The translations under genes and the position numbers were made by a program. Shown here in pieces: positions 20,601 to 35,200 of a DNA stretch of 64,000 bases. Source of the DNA: Lepidostoma basale (lineage: Eukaryota; Arthropoda; Insecta; Trichoptera; Lepidostomatidae); NCBI GenBank assembly GCA_022606425.2, contig JAHDVF020000211.1, forward strand, positions 2,976,001 through 3,040,000, given 5' to 3'. The notes beneath the pieces are model-generated. The model saw only the letters and a program-made list of their open reading frames with translations, was not told where the DNA came from and ran no database searches. Each line of letters opens with the position of its first letter. Within the stretch, counting starts at the first letter, position 1.

Positions 20601-23600
20601 CTACTGCAAAGTCATTTAAGCCAAGATCCCAAAGAAACAAACAAATAGACTTCAATCTGCCTTCAATGAGGCATCACCACTTATAAAAGGTGTTCCAATA
20701 AATTGAACACGATTACAGTACACAATTTTTGAAGTTACTTCTTTACTTCTAATAATTACTAATACTTCTTTTGGTGCGGTAAGTAGAGGGTAAAATTGAG
20801 AACTGCGCGCGCTGTTGCGGAAGTGCGACATTATGAAGTTAACTATCAATGATAAATATCAACCGGACATTTCACGCGTGCCAACTCGAACGAATTGCGA
20901 AAACATGTCATGAAACAAGACATGAATGAAGTTAGCTGTAAAAAGTGTAAAATAGTACTAACGAACTGTCACATTTTAGTAGGGTAATTCCCAATATGTT
21001 GTGCAATATTGTAGATTGAACCAATATTGAGAAACTGTACCAAATATATAAATTCAATTACTCGAATATTACTAAAACAAATCATAATTTTATGAAGTTA
21101 CGTAATGAAATTTGCCATCATTGATAAATAAATCTATGAATAAATATAATTATTACACTTGGTATTTCAACACTTTATTTCACTTAACACAGACATGTTT
21201 CGGTTATAACAACACCTTCATAAAATTGATAAAGGTTATGTTATAAACGAAACATGCCTGTGTTAAGTGAAAAAGTGTTGTAATACCAAGTGTAGCGTTA
21301 AAAGCGTACTGCTGTACGGATGTGAGACTTGAAAGTCTACCGCGGACGTTATTGGTAAACTCCAGGTGTTTATAAATAGGTGCCTTCGCTCAATCTTCAA
21401 AATCTATTGGCCCCAAAATAGTGTCAAATGCCGTTCTCTAGACCATGGCAGGCGAAAAGCCAATTAGAGAACAAGTCGCTAGATGCAAATGGCAGTGGAT
21501 CGGTCACACTCTGAGACGGAACCCAGCCTGCATCGCTCAGGGCGCACAATGGTCTCCTATGGGGGGAAAAAGAAAGCGAGGCCGACCCAGAGCCACCTGG
21601 AGAAGAGCTCTGTAGGACGAGGTTAAGGCAGCAGGCCTCACTTGGGATGATGTTAGGCATCAGGCATGCGAGACAGTAGGGTGGAGAAGGTTCCTTGAGG
21701 CCCTATGCACCACATCACTATGTCTAAATTTTCCAGCGCCTTCAGGGGTTAGGGGCAGTCAGAGGTATGAAAAAAACAAGTATTTAAAATTAATAAAAAT
21801 TTACAAAAATTTACTTCATTTTGTAAAACCAACAATATAAAGTTATTTTATTATGTTTTAAATTGATTTGACCAAAATTTGAAAAAAATATATAATATAT
21901 AAATCATATATGAAGTTATCGCCATATTTGTTGGACCCTGTTCCACAAGTAGTGCTTTACGGTGACCATTATAACTTCTTACAGGTTATTATAGATATTG
22001 TTGGTTTTATAAAATAAATTAAATTACTGACAAAAAATATACATTGAAAATACTTGTTTTTTCTTACCTCTGACTACCCCTAACCCCTTAACAGCATCCA
22101 CTTAGGATATCTATTGGTTTTAATTCAAATAAGTTGAAATTTCTAGATATCATAAAATATTAAGATAATTTTAAGACACCCTGTGAAGTAGTTATTATTT
22201 CGCCTCGTTACAATGTAACCCAAATTACACTTTCTTCTTAATAAAAAATATGTGTAAGATCGCGAGGTAATAAACTTTCACCAGTTTAATATGGCGATGC
22301 ATTGTACTTATCGTCTGATTCAAGTGACAAGAAGGTAACTTGAAATTGTGTTTTTTTTTTCATTTGTAAACATATTTGTATAGGATTAATTGTATCTCAA
22401 TAGAGACGAAGATGCAAATTGGAAACAGAATATGGTGATCGAGATGTTTACAGGACTTATGACCTGTCATTGGTTGGGTTAAGCGCACACTTTATGTAAA
22501 ACAACATTCCCCATTCTACCCTTTTTATGACCACCATGTCTGAATAATTTTTGGAAGTTGTATATATGTTAATATGTAACACTAAACTTCACATGTTAGT
22601 TTCAATCTACTCACTAGCGCCATCTATGAAGATTGGATTTTAAGCATTAAGCAGAAGATCTTTTTTATTAACACAATGTGAAAGGCTACCGCCATTAACG
22701 TATTGCTAGATAACGCCTGGAGATATTTGAATAGGGTTATGTTAACACAATTACTTTTGAAGTCATGGTTCTTTTGACACGTTTAGTAGAGGGTAAAATT
22801 GAGAGCTGCGCGCGCACCCTATTACAGTATTGCAACATGGTGAAGTTAGCCATATGAATGAAATTATGATATTGATAGGGATCAACTGGACGACCAATGA
22901 AACATGCGTTCCTTTTGATACAATTTATTATGATGCAGGGGTGCTCGTCGGCCGGTAGTGGGGAGTGCCTTTTCGCTGGTTGGCTGATTCGGCCGTCCGT
23001 GGCCCGGCCGGAGCGGCTAAGTTCGGAGCTCTTTTCTCATTTATTAAAATTGCATGGCACGCGCGGAGCTCCGAGCCGTTACCGGGTCGCGTTGTTTCTG
23101 CTTTCTATCTACATACGCATCAATATGAATCATGAATTGCGAAAACACTCCATGAAACGAGACATCTGCGAAGTTAGTCTTAAAAAATATAAAATGTAAA
23201 ATTTTCAATATTTTGCTCAATATTATAAGTAAAAACTTTTTAATACGAAAAAAGAACCTGTACCAAATCCATTATTACAATAATATATATCATCTTATAC
23301 ATACATAACATATGGAACGAATGGATGAGTGTAGAATGGTTAAAAAGTTGTAAAAGTTGCGTGAGCGGAAAAAGAAGCCGAGGACGACCGAGGAAGGCAT
23401 GGCATGACCAAATTAATCAATTACTAAAAGGCGGTCAAAATTGACGTGCGTGCATGGTACGATGTATGAATGTAGAGAAAGCCCGAGAGGTATGCCAGGA
23501 CAGAGTATTGTGGCGATCCATCCTCTCTGCCTACCCCTCCCGGGAAATGGCGTGGTGGTTAGTTTATATGACATTTTATTTAATCTATCTTTCTCTCTCT

Positions 23601-26600
23601 CTCCCTCTCACTTCGAGGACCAGAAGCACTTCGGTCCATACAACGAGCCCCCGCAAAAAACAACCCCCAAATCACATTTCCAACAGACGTAAGAGGAAAA
23701 CCCTTTAGAGCTGAACCTCTGTAAGCCGGAATATCCAAATCCTACCCAAAAGTCTAAGACATTCCCACTTTTTTAAGGTTTAGTTCATTTAGAAATTAAA
23801 TACAATAATGGCAAACCTATCATTAGTCCATGGACGTCTCGTACAATGAATATTTTACTTTTTCAGTGTCGTCCGTGGATGCGGAGACCAGCCTCAACAG
23901 TTTCCTGAGGAACACGGTCAATCTCCGCGGGACCAAAGCCATGTGCCACGAGGCTGGCTGCGGAGTCTGTATCGTGGCGGTCAAAGTAATCCACCCTGTC
24001 ACCAAGCAGAAAGAACTCTTCTCCGTCAACTCGGTAAATGAATCCATTAGGGGAGAGGGTGGAGGGTTTGAACAATATAAATCTTCTGAAATATTGTAGA
24101 TAAAATATGAAATTTAAAATATTATTTTTATTACAAATACTAGCCACGGACGTGGTAAACAGTTTTTAAATAAATTAAAGGTATTAAAAATATGTATGTT
24201 TAATGTTTACGGCTTTCTACGCGAGGTCGAATTTTGTTCAAACCTGCCCCAACCTGGGGTAGCTTTGAACGACGCATAAATAGCGCGTTTTTTAGATATA
24301 AAACAAGGCCAAAAATATAAAATATAAGAAAAAATCATGAATGTATTAAAATAATCTTTTTAATATCAATATTTTAAAAAAAAACGCAAAAATACTAAAT
24401 TTAACGCATATTAAATAATGAAAATTTTGAATAAGAAAATTTAATAAAAAAAAATTCACAGGCTGTACCCTCGCTGACACTAGGTTGAGGTAGTTTAAAA
24501 ATAATATATAGAGGTTATGAACATTCTAAGGAGGTTTTAACAGCTTTCAAAGGCTCCTCAAAGACATTGTTCAAAACCTCCTCAGGGTGTCATTTTTCAA
24601 AAACATTTCAGATTAAGTATTAAAAAGTGAGTTTCCAATAAAATTACTTATGTTTATATGCGTGTAAAATATGTTGTAATAAACCTTCTTCACAGCAAAA
24701 CATATTGACTAAAGACTATTTTAGAAAAGTACTTTAAACAACTTGGTTTTATTCTAACAAATTTCACAACTGTCAACGATCACACCTACAAGTCAACCGA
24801 ATTCAAAATGGGGTTCCCCTGTCAGTGACAGCCATAGACAATAATGTTGGCATTAGGAAAAAATAAGCAAATGTATGGAAAATATATATTTGCCCAAAAT
24901 ATTTTGTCTGTTCAAAGGCTACTCGTATTCAAACCCTCCACCCTCTCCCCTATATCCTATTTAATCCAGTTTTCTTCTTCTTCATCAAATCAAATCAATT
25001 AATTTTTCTCAAAATACATTGCCTACATATTTACAGATTAAAGGTCCATTTTCACTGGACAGTGACCGTGACGTCACCAACGCAGCCTTGAATTTCACTG
25101 ACTCGTTATCTCAAATGCTATAATAAAATCGCCGTCGGGAGTAAAAAAAAGTATGTTTACAGAGGATGGGAGAGTGGAGAAGGATATTGAAAGAAGGGAT
25201 GGGGCAGGCAACAGAGTAAATGGTGCACTTAAAGTTGTCATCGCAAACAAAAGCCTATCCAAAAAAGCTAAGACGGCAGTGCATAATGGTGTTCATATGC
25301 CGACCCTTATGTATGGAAGTGAAGCATGGAACTGGCAAAAGAAGGATAAAAGTAGAATAAATGCAGTAGAAATGAGATCTCTAAGACGAATGTGTAGTAA
25401 ATATGTATATGATAGAGTGTGAAGAATGAAAGTGTTATGAAAGGGTCATTAAAATAGTTTGGACACATAGAAAGAATGAGTGAAGACAGAATAGTTAAGA
25501 AGATATATGTAAACAGCGTGAATGGAGCTAGAAATAGAGGAAGGCTGAGGAAAACGTGGCACGATCAAATCAATCAAATATGAAATGTCGGTCACGTGAG
25601 GAGTCGGAGAAATCGACGTGCATGCATGACAAGATGTATGAATGTAGAGGAATCGAGAGAAGTATGTCAGGACAGAGCAGTGTGACGTTCCATTCTTTCT
25701 GCCAACCCCTCCGAGAAGACGGCGTAATGGTTAGTTAGTTAGTTAGTTAGTTAGCCTTCGGGAGAGTTGATTAGTGTCAATTTTACGTTCGTGCGTCTCT
25801 TATCAACTCTGCCGAGGTCAATTTTATAATAGTATTTGAGATAACAAGTCGGTGGGATTCATTGCTACGTCGGTGACGTTACAGTGCCGTTACGGTCAGT
25901 GTAAATGGACCTTAAGGCATATATTTGAGAACAGATAAAATACCAGGATCGTATGAGAGATGGGTCGACTTATAAGACAAGATTACTAACTTCTAAAATC
26001 AATATGATATGAAATATGTGGATCTCCAAGGAGATCGTCTTCAACAGACTGATTGCTCTTCCCAACCAGTGTTACCAGAGGAAATTTAGTTCTGCCGGCA
26101 GGTAGGTAAAACAATCTATGTTGGCGTTTTTAGAGATGTCTATCAGGAACAAAAATACCAACACTCTCCAGTTTTCAGTGCCATGTTTTCTTCGGACTTT
26201 TTCTTGCTCTATTCACATCGTTTACCATTCTTTGCCATTCAATCCTCATGAACATTATTTAGACAACAGCTCCTTCCAATCGCGATGCCTTAAACCGTAA
26301 ATATATGTGTAATGACTTAGGAGAAAAATAAACTTATCTGATTTGATTTCTGAGAATACTAGGTGCTCGTTTATCTGTTCCCTGGCTTGCGCTGCCGCTT
26401 TAACCCATTGACTGCATACTACGAAATAACTCGTCCTTAGGACGCCAACTACGAGTTATCTCGTACTTCTAATAGGCAACTTCGGATTAAGAGATAATAC
26501 CTAATATTGACCTTGAATAACTTACGATGCAGACACTACATTTTTTTAGGCTTTTGAGACAACTTTTAGAACGCCAAAATGTAGGTGTATACGAGTTTCC

Positions 26601-28962
26601 AGCTTATTATCTCTCATTCCGAGGTTTTTGGTTAATTGACTGGACTATTTATTTACTTGCCATATGTGTGCAGCTACGACGAAATAAGTAATCCATGTTT
26701 ATGTATACAGTAGAACCTGGACAATTGGCATTCCAAGGGAACAGGCCTACAATGGTCAATTAACCAGGTTTTCTAAATATCCAGTTTTTCGTATATCCAG
26801 GTCCAGATTGTGTCTTTGGTTTAAGCAGGTTTTGTTACCACATAAACAGAAAAGCAATAAAAACAATTCATGGATTGATGCATAAAACAATCAATTTAAT
26901 ACAAGTTTTCAGTGCTCTCCAATTATATAGGTACTCTCCAGCCAATTACAGAGGTCAAAAAGGCAGTGCTCTCCAATTACAGAGGCCAGAATGTCGAGTT
27001 CAATTAAACAGGTTTCTTTTATCTAATTAAAGAGGTTTTAGCGCTCCTAGGGAGTGGGACCGGAACATTTCAGCCAATTGTAGAGTTTTACAAATTGGCC
27101 AGGTTCCAATTATCCAGGTTTTACTGTACTCAGATAGACAGATTCAATTAAATTAATTTTTACTCCGGAAAAGTACCGTGGCAGTAACTTTTGCCCGGCG
27201 TAAAATTTTTTTTCTTTTCATATGTACCAAAAACTTAACTTTTTGACTATTTTGTGTTTAAATAATAATAACTAAACTGTTTTTTGTGATTTTAGTGTAT
27301 AGTGTCGATTCTATCGTGTCACAACTGGGAGATAACAACAGTAGAAGGGATTGGAAATAAAAATGGCTACCACCCTATACAGAAGAGGTTAGCTGATTTC
27401 GACGGTACCCAGTGCGGATTTTGCAGTCCAGGATGGGTTATGAACATGTACAGGTGATTATAACAAGAGCTAGCTGTGTCTAGATACTCTAATATTTGAC
27501 TTTTAGCCCTACGAAAATAATGATTTTATTTTCTACATATTCTTGTTGTACGCTACACTCTACATTCCCATCTAGCTATTAAGGTACACACGCCGTATCT
27601 AGTGGCGCTAATTTACACAAAAATACATGTTACTTTGACATTTTTTGGTGGACGGTTACCCTGCTTCTATTACTGCCAGATTATTAAACTCGGTTCTTTT
27701 CAAATAAATAAAAATATCTATATTGTCAGGTGAGCATTTATACCATAGTTAATATTAATATTACGAAATATTAACAAATCTAGCTGTGTAGAAAAATTTG
27801 CAAAAAAAAAACATATACTCGTATATATATAAATAAACGAAATAGATTTTTCTCGTATTGTATTTTGCAATATTCTTCCTTCTTCTTCCTCAGCCTATTC
27901 CCGTCCACTCCTAGACAAAGGCCTCCTCCATTCGCTTCTCTGTCACTCTGTCCTGTGCAGACTGCATCCAAGTTATTCCAACGTGTCTGTTCAGATCATC
28001 CTTCCACCGTACTTGCGGTCGTCCTGCACTTCTCTTCGCCGTCCACGGTCTCCAAGTCAGCAGTCTTCTTGTCCACTTTTCATCTGAGCTTCTGGCTACG
28101 TGACCCGCCCATTGTCATTTAAGAGTCGCCACCCGGTGGATGATGTCAGTGACCCTTGTTCTCTCACCGTATCGTTTCTTACTCTGTCTCTTAGGCTTAT
28201 TCCTATCATGGCTCTTTGGGTCACTCGCAGTTTCTCGGCACTTTGCTTGGACAATGTAACAGTTTCAAGACCATAAGTACCAACTGGCAGAACGCAGGCT
28301 TCATAGACTTTTCGTTTCAGGTTGATCAGTATTTTCCGGTTTTTAAGGATGTAGGTAATCCATGTTTCCGAAAGCTGCCCAGCTTAGTCCAATTCTTCTT
28401 TTTGCAATAGATTCGTGAAATGAAGGGTTGACAATCATTTTTCATAATGACGTAACAAGAAAACAATGAATTTTACTTTTTTTCAGCTTACTTGAAGTCC
28501 AACCGAATATGACAATGAAGGAAGTCGAAAATTCATTCGCTTCAAACATATGCCGATGCACCGGCTACAGGCCAATAGCTGACGCGTTCAAATCATTTGC
28601 CAAGGACGTCGATCCCAAGACGCAACAGAAGCTCAGAGATATAGAAGACTTAAGCTTTTGCGCCAAGACCGGCTCGGTGTGCACCAAGACATGCGATGAT
28701 TATTCGGAAGACGGGTTTTGTATAGTCGACGCGGAAATGTCTTACGCGGAAATGGGTATGGAGCCTCGGATGCTAGAGATGACTAAAGAGGAGACCCGGT
28801 GGTACAAGGTCTACAAAGTATCTGATATCTTCAATGTGTTCAATAAGGAGGGGACCGAGTCTAACATGCTTGTTGTTGGAAACACTGCTCAAGGTACAGT
28901 ATTCTACTTCTTCTACTACTAATTATCTTTCTGTTTCTTTTTCTTCTTCTTCTTCCTCTTCT

Positions 28963-28993
<31 letters not shown>

Positions 28994-29016
28994 TCTCTTC
29001 CTCTTCTCCCTCTTCT

Positions 29017-29047
<31 letters not shown>

Positions 29048-29224
29048 TCTCTTTCTTCTTCCTCTTCTTCTTCCTCCTTTTCTTCTTTTTCTTCCTCTCC
29101 TTCTTCCTCGTCTTCTTCTTCCTCTTTTTCCTCTTCCTCTTCTTCCTCTTCCTCTTCTTCCTCTTCCTCTTCTTCTTCATTCTCTTCTTCCTCTTCCTCT
29201 TTTTCTTCTTACTCTTCTTCTTCA

Positions 29225-29259
<35 letters not shown>

Positions 29260-32200
29260 TTGTTCTTCTTCTTAAGTAAGTTAGAAGGAATTCTTACTTA
29301 CTTACTTCTTAACTTCTTAACTACCTATACTCGTACAACATTTTCCTGAAGAAGGCAAAGAAGATCAACTTCTTATCCTTACCATTCTTCTTACCATTCT
29401 TCTTCTTATCCTTCTTCTTCTTATTCTTATTCTTCTTACCATTCTTCTTCTTATCCATCACCTTCTTACATCTGGCATAATTTTTTGATTGGACATCACG
29501 CATAGAAGAAACGAAACATGCAGAGATGAATAAACTAATAAATGTGGATGAAACAGTGTATTGATTCATAAAAAATCTAGCTTATCGAATTCCGAAGTGT
29601 ATTTTTAAAAATATATATGAGCTCCTACTCATAATGCTTTGTTTTTAGGAGTCTACCCAGTCAAAGAGTTTCCCAAAGTGATAATAGACATAACTGGAGT
29701 GAGCGAGTTGAGGAAATACGTTATGGATGCGAACCTGACTCTTGGAGGGATCATGCCTCTCAATGAGGTCATGGATGTCTTCAAAAAAGTCGCCAACGAA
29801 AACAGTTACTTTAAGTACACCCTACAAATGAACAACCACTTGGATCTAGTGGCTCATATACCAGTGAGAAATGTGAGTACTTATTCAATAATATTTTAAA
29901 AACTTAACTTGACTTATCAACTGTTCAACATAGGCCTCTTCCAAAGCATCATATGTATTACCACTCTCATCCATCCATGTCCAGCAAATCTTACGATATC
30001 GTTGGTCCAGCGAGCAGGCGGACGGACGTCCAACTCTGCGGACTCCAAGTCTCCACTCCAGAACCCGTCTTCCTATCAGCTGTCGATTCTTTGACGAATA
30101 TACGAGTAGCTAGTCCACAAGCTCTTCATCTGCCTATCTACTGAGCCACCTCAGTCACCTTGAATCATTATCGAAAAAATTCACTTCTAATTCTGTCCCT
30201 CAATGTTATTCCAATGTGCTATGTGCCCATTTGTTACCTCCAGTACTCCGATGGACGAACTAGGTGTTCAGAAAAGATTTCTGAGGTATCTCTATAAAAC
30301 GGAGTTTGAATAAGAAAGGATGGGTTCACACTAACCCATTTCTTAAGACTTCCATTTACTCTGGACAGTGACGGTATCGACGCCGTAACGTCACCGTAAT
30401 AGCCTTGAATCTCACCGACTCATTATCTCAAATCATCATCATCATCATCAGCCGTCTGTCATCCACTGCTGAATGTAGGCCTCTCCCAAAGCACGCCACC
30501 GCCTCCTATCCATTGCTGCTCCCATCTATCCAAGTCCAACAATCCTCTTCAGATCGTCGGTCCAGCGGGCAGGGGGACGTCCAACTCTGCGGAATCCTGT
30601 ACGCAGTCTCCACTCCAGAACCTGTCTCAATCTCAAATGCTATAAAAAAATCGGGGGATTGATCTCCATCTCTTATCAACTACCCCGATGGCGATTTTAT
30701 TATACTAGTTGAGATAACGGGTCATCACTATCCGGGTGTTGATCACTATCCAGTGTAAAAGAACCATTATTAGAGAATTTTTTGAGAATTCTGCCATCTT
30801 GGAATACATTCATCTTTATGTTACGGATGGTTATCTTCGACAGCGTCAGCACAGACTGTTTTATATATCAACATGTAGAACCAACCTAATGATGATGCCA
30901 ATAAGGAAAGAAATCAAACTGCTGAACATGATCGCTTCAGACATTGACATTTTTCATATTGAAGAGATAATGTTCAAAAGAAAAATAATCCAATAATGGA
31001 AAGTATTCAGCTATGCTTCGCCCTGCATGGAATTCCAGTATCCAACTCCAAATATTCAGCAGTAGTGTGAAAAAGCGTACTGCTGTACGGATTTGTATTG
31101 GAAAACTCCAGGTGTTTATAAATAGATGCCTTCGCTCAATATTCAAGATCTATTGGCCCCAAACAGTGTCAAATGCCGTTCTCTGGACCATGGCAAGCGA
31201 AAAGCCAATTAGAGAACAAGTCACTAGACGCAAATAGCTGTGGATTGATTACACTTTGAAACGGAACCCAGCCTGCATCGGTCAGGGCGCACTAGACTGG
31301 TCCCCTATGGAGGGAAAGAGGAAGCGAGGCAGACCTAGAGCTACCTGGAGAAGAGTCCTACAGAACGCGATAGAGTCGGGTGGAGAAGGTTCCTTGAGGC
31401 CCTATGCACCACGGAGGTGTGACAGGACAAGAAGAAGAAAAAAAAGATTTTCAATCAATCCATTCTTCCATCCCACTCCCCTCTGGACACCGTCCACTTG
31501 GAAGATCACCTAAGAAATGGAGGGACAGCTGGACCTCGTCATCCCAGGAGACATGATTTCTGTGCCACAGATTGTCAGATCTATTAAAATAAGAAGTAAT
31601 CAATCAAAGGATTTCAACAATGAGAACCCTTTATTTGTTAAATTGCCTGTTTTGTTGGAAATAAAACAAAAGTGCAATTTTTAATACATTCTATTTTTTC
31701 AGATTGGAAGTATAGCGGGAAATTTAAGTATAAAACATAAGCATACTGAATTCCCTTCTGATGTATTTCTACTATTTGAAACCGTCGGTGGAGTGGTAAC
31801 AATAGGTGAGGATTTTTTCTTAAAAGCGATTTATTAACATATCATAATTGTTCTTCGTATCAATCCAAACACTTAAAATATAACAAAACTTAAAAAACAG
31901 ATATTTTTCTTTGTATTACTTATCTAACCTGACGTTTCACATCATTCATTAAGAAATGTTTATTGTTTTCCAGGTGGAAAAGATGGAAACAAAGAGGATA
32001 TATCGCTTTCTAAATTTCTAAAGACCAACATGAACGGCAAAGTTATATACAGTGTCAGTCTTCCTCCTCTTTCGGAAGACTACCGTTTTGATAGTCACAA
32101 GGTTAGAAAATATTATAATAATTCAAAATTACACAGGTATAGGGGACAAAAATCTCGGATTTTAACAATGAAGCAAAGCGTTCGGTGTCACCGATGCTAC

Positions 32201-35200
32201 GAGTAAAATTCGACCCAACAACGCATCCATTTTTGTACAATTATTTTCAAATGCCAAATTCGTTTAATATTTTTATATACAAATAGACAAACAAATATAT
32301 GTTAAGGAGATGAGCCAGGATGGAATAATTTAGCGTCTTCGTACGAGGAGGGCCAACCCCAGTTGATGGGAAATGGCAAAGGGAAAAGAAGGAAGAAATA
32401 AATTTATGTAGATTATCAACTATTTTGAAGAAAATTCAAGATGCTAGGGAACATCATCTGCGATGGTACTATGCTATAGGCTATGGGAGCAGGAGGGACA
32501 GTGACTACATTGCCAACAAAACCCTGCAACTGGAAGATGGAAGGAGGTTACCGGTTCGACCTTATGCAATGTGGATGTTCACAGTCAAGAATGACCTGAA
32601 GGCACTGCGACTGGACAGCCAGATAACTTAAAATCACAGAGCTAAGCATGCCCAAAAAGCAAAATGTCGTGGGTTCCATTCCGCTGTTTGAATCAAATCA
32701 AATCAGTTTATTATTTCAACAAACATTTGAAACTATATCTATTGAGTACAGGTAAAATACAATATAATACCAGGAACGCGTGAGAGATGGTTATAAGAAA
32801 AGATACTCTCTAAAGTATTTGTCTTCTGAACGTTCTTTCATATGAAAGACGATTAGTATAATTATTTATCATTCAATATTATTTATATTATGAAATACCT
32901 TAGTATTTGTATATTTTTTAATGTTCAGATAATGCAAAGAGCTCAAAACACACACGCTATGGTGAATGCTGGATTCCTGTTCAAAATATCATCACAAAAT
33001 ATCATCGAGCGGTCCAGCATAGTTTATGGTGGCATCAATCCGGACTTCATCCATGCCACAGCCACAGAGGCATTTCTCATTGGTAAGAACATCTTCAAGG
33101 ATGCCATCCTCCAACTGGCGCTTTTCAGTCTTAGCGACGAGATCTTCCCGGAATCACAACCTCCCGAGCCATCTCCAGAGTACAGGAAAAGGCTGGCAAT
33201 ATCACTCTTCTATAAGGTACAATATACTTTTATCATTTTATTATGCATGAAAATAGTCTCCAGGATATTCATTAATTAATACAAATGAAAACGTCCGTTT
33301 TCTAGAAGTTTTATTGACCACTGACCACATTCATGAAAATTTTGTTTAAATATTTATTTTGTACATATATACAAAACTAACTAACTAACTAACTAACCAT
33401 CACGCCGTCTCCCCGAAAGGGTAGGCAGAAAGAATGGACTGTCACACTTTAACCGATGCGGCACTCCATCCTTCTCTTTTCGCCCCGCGGGAGACGCGGT
33501 GTGATGGTTACAAAACAGTGATAATAATATAATAATAATAATAAGGCTGATTTGTATAGCGCCATTTTCATGAATAGCTCACCTCAAGGGCGCTTTGACA
33601 ATGTTTTTAGTCATGAGAGCTGCATCTGACACCAGCAATCAGATAACCGTTGTTTACATTTTATGCGATATTTTGAAAAGGTGGCTTTTTAGGTGAGATT
33701 TAAAATCTGTCAGATTGTCAATGCATTTTAGGCGTGCTGGAAGCATATTCCAGGCGGACGGACCTGCCACTGCGAAAGCCTGATCTCCGAAATTTGTCCG
33801 GGGGTTGCACTTTAGTTCAACTAATCTGCCTATTGCTGATCGAAGCGTAGATTGCCGCATTAGGTCTATCAGCAATACAAAGTTCAGATATATAGGCTGG
33901 TGCCATTCCCTGAAGGGCTTTAAAAACCGTCTAGTATAGTTTATACTGAATTCTTTCGGGACACTTGAGCCAGTGAAGATATTTTAGATGTTGCGATAAT
34001 GGGCTTTTGTGTCCGAAACATTTTAGTGTTTTAATTTTAATTATAAGTTATAAATATTGTTCAATGAGATTATGGTGACTATAGAAGTTTTATTATATTT
34101 TATGGGAATAGCATGTTTCACCTTGCTAATGCATTATCAAATGTCAACTCTTTCTTTCTACTGCGAGTTGTGCTTCAGAAATAAACATATGAATTTAAAA
34201 AATAAATACGCAGTAACCAAAAGATAGGCTGCGTCACAAATTTGGAGTGACGCTATCTGGCTTTGCGTCTGTGCAAACTCCAGACGCATGGGCGCCATTA
34301 CAAACAAATTGATTAATTAGAGAATTTTAGTCTAGATAACCCTCTTTTGATAGGCATCAAACAAAAGACCCCCCGATGCATTCTCTCTAAACAAAATTCT
34401 AGATTGATACATTAATATCATTTCCTTCATGACCAATGTACTAATATATACTGAAATTGTGATTTCAGACCATTTTAAACATCTGTGACCCAAAGTTGAT
34501 TAATGATAGATACAAATCTGGTGGCATTAAATATGATAGACCTGTGTCTCGAGGGGAACAGAAATTTGACACAGACAAGGCTAACTATCCTCTCAATGAA
34601 CCGGTGCACAAACTAGAAGGTATGGCTCAATGTTCTGGAGAAGCCAAGTTCTCCAATGATCTTCCGACTATGCCTAATGAAGTGTATGCCGCGTTTGTAG
34701 TGTCGAAAGTCTACAGTGGAACTATTGACAAAATGGATGCTACTGAAGTTCTGGTAAGTCATTTTCTTCCTCTTAGTTTAGGTCGTAGGACGTGTGTGTG
34801 ATGGTGAGGTGTCCTGGGATGATGATGTCCAGCCATCTCTCCATCTTTTTGCGGCCTTCCTGGTAGTCTCTTGCTCCTTGGGTTTTTTCAATGTCAATCC
34901 TTAATACCTCCAATAATTTTTTAGGCAATGAAAGGAGTTGTTGCTTTTTACACTGCAAGTGACATTCCTGGTAGCAATAACTTTACTCCACAAAATCCGT
35001 TCCTTCCTGCAAAAGAAGAAATTATTTCAAGCGGGAAGATATTATTCCACGGACAGCCTATTGCTATCATTGTTGCAGAAACGGAAAAACTAGCAAAAAA
35101 AGCGGCCGAACTTGTAAAAGTCACATATAAAAATAAAAACACTACACCCCCTCTGTTGACAAGTAGAGAAGTCCTGAAATCTCCATCAGCAAAAGAGCGA

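Noticed and set aside
25732..25755. Interstitial telomere repeat
   Set aside because: The unit is TTAG, not TTAGG, and it sits exactly at LINE-A 3' ends with target duplications.
28834..29349. 171-codon + frame and 100-codon - frame rich in Ser/Phe or Lys/Glu
   Set aside because: They are translations of a (CTT)n microsatellite in AOX intron 4.
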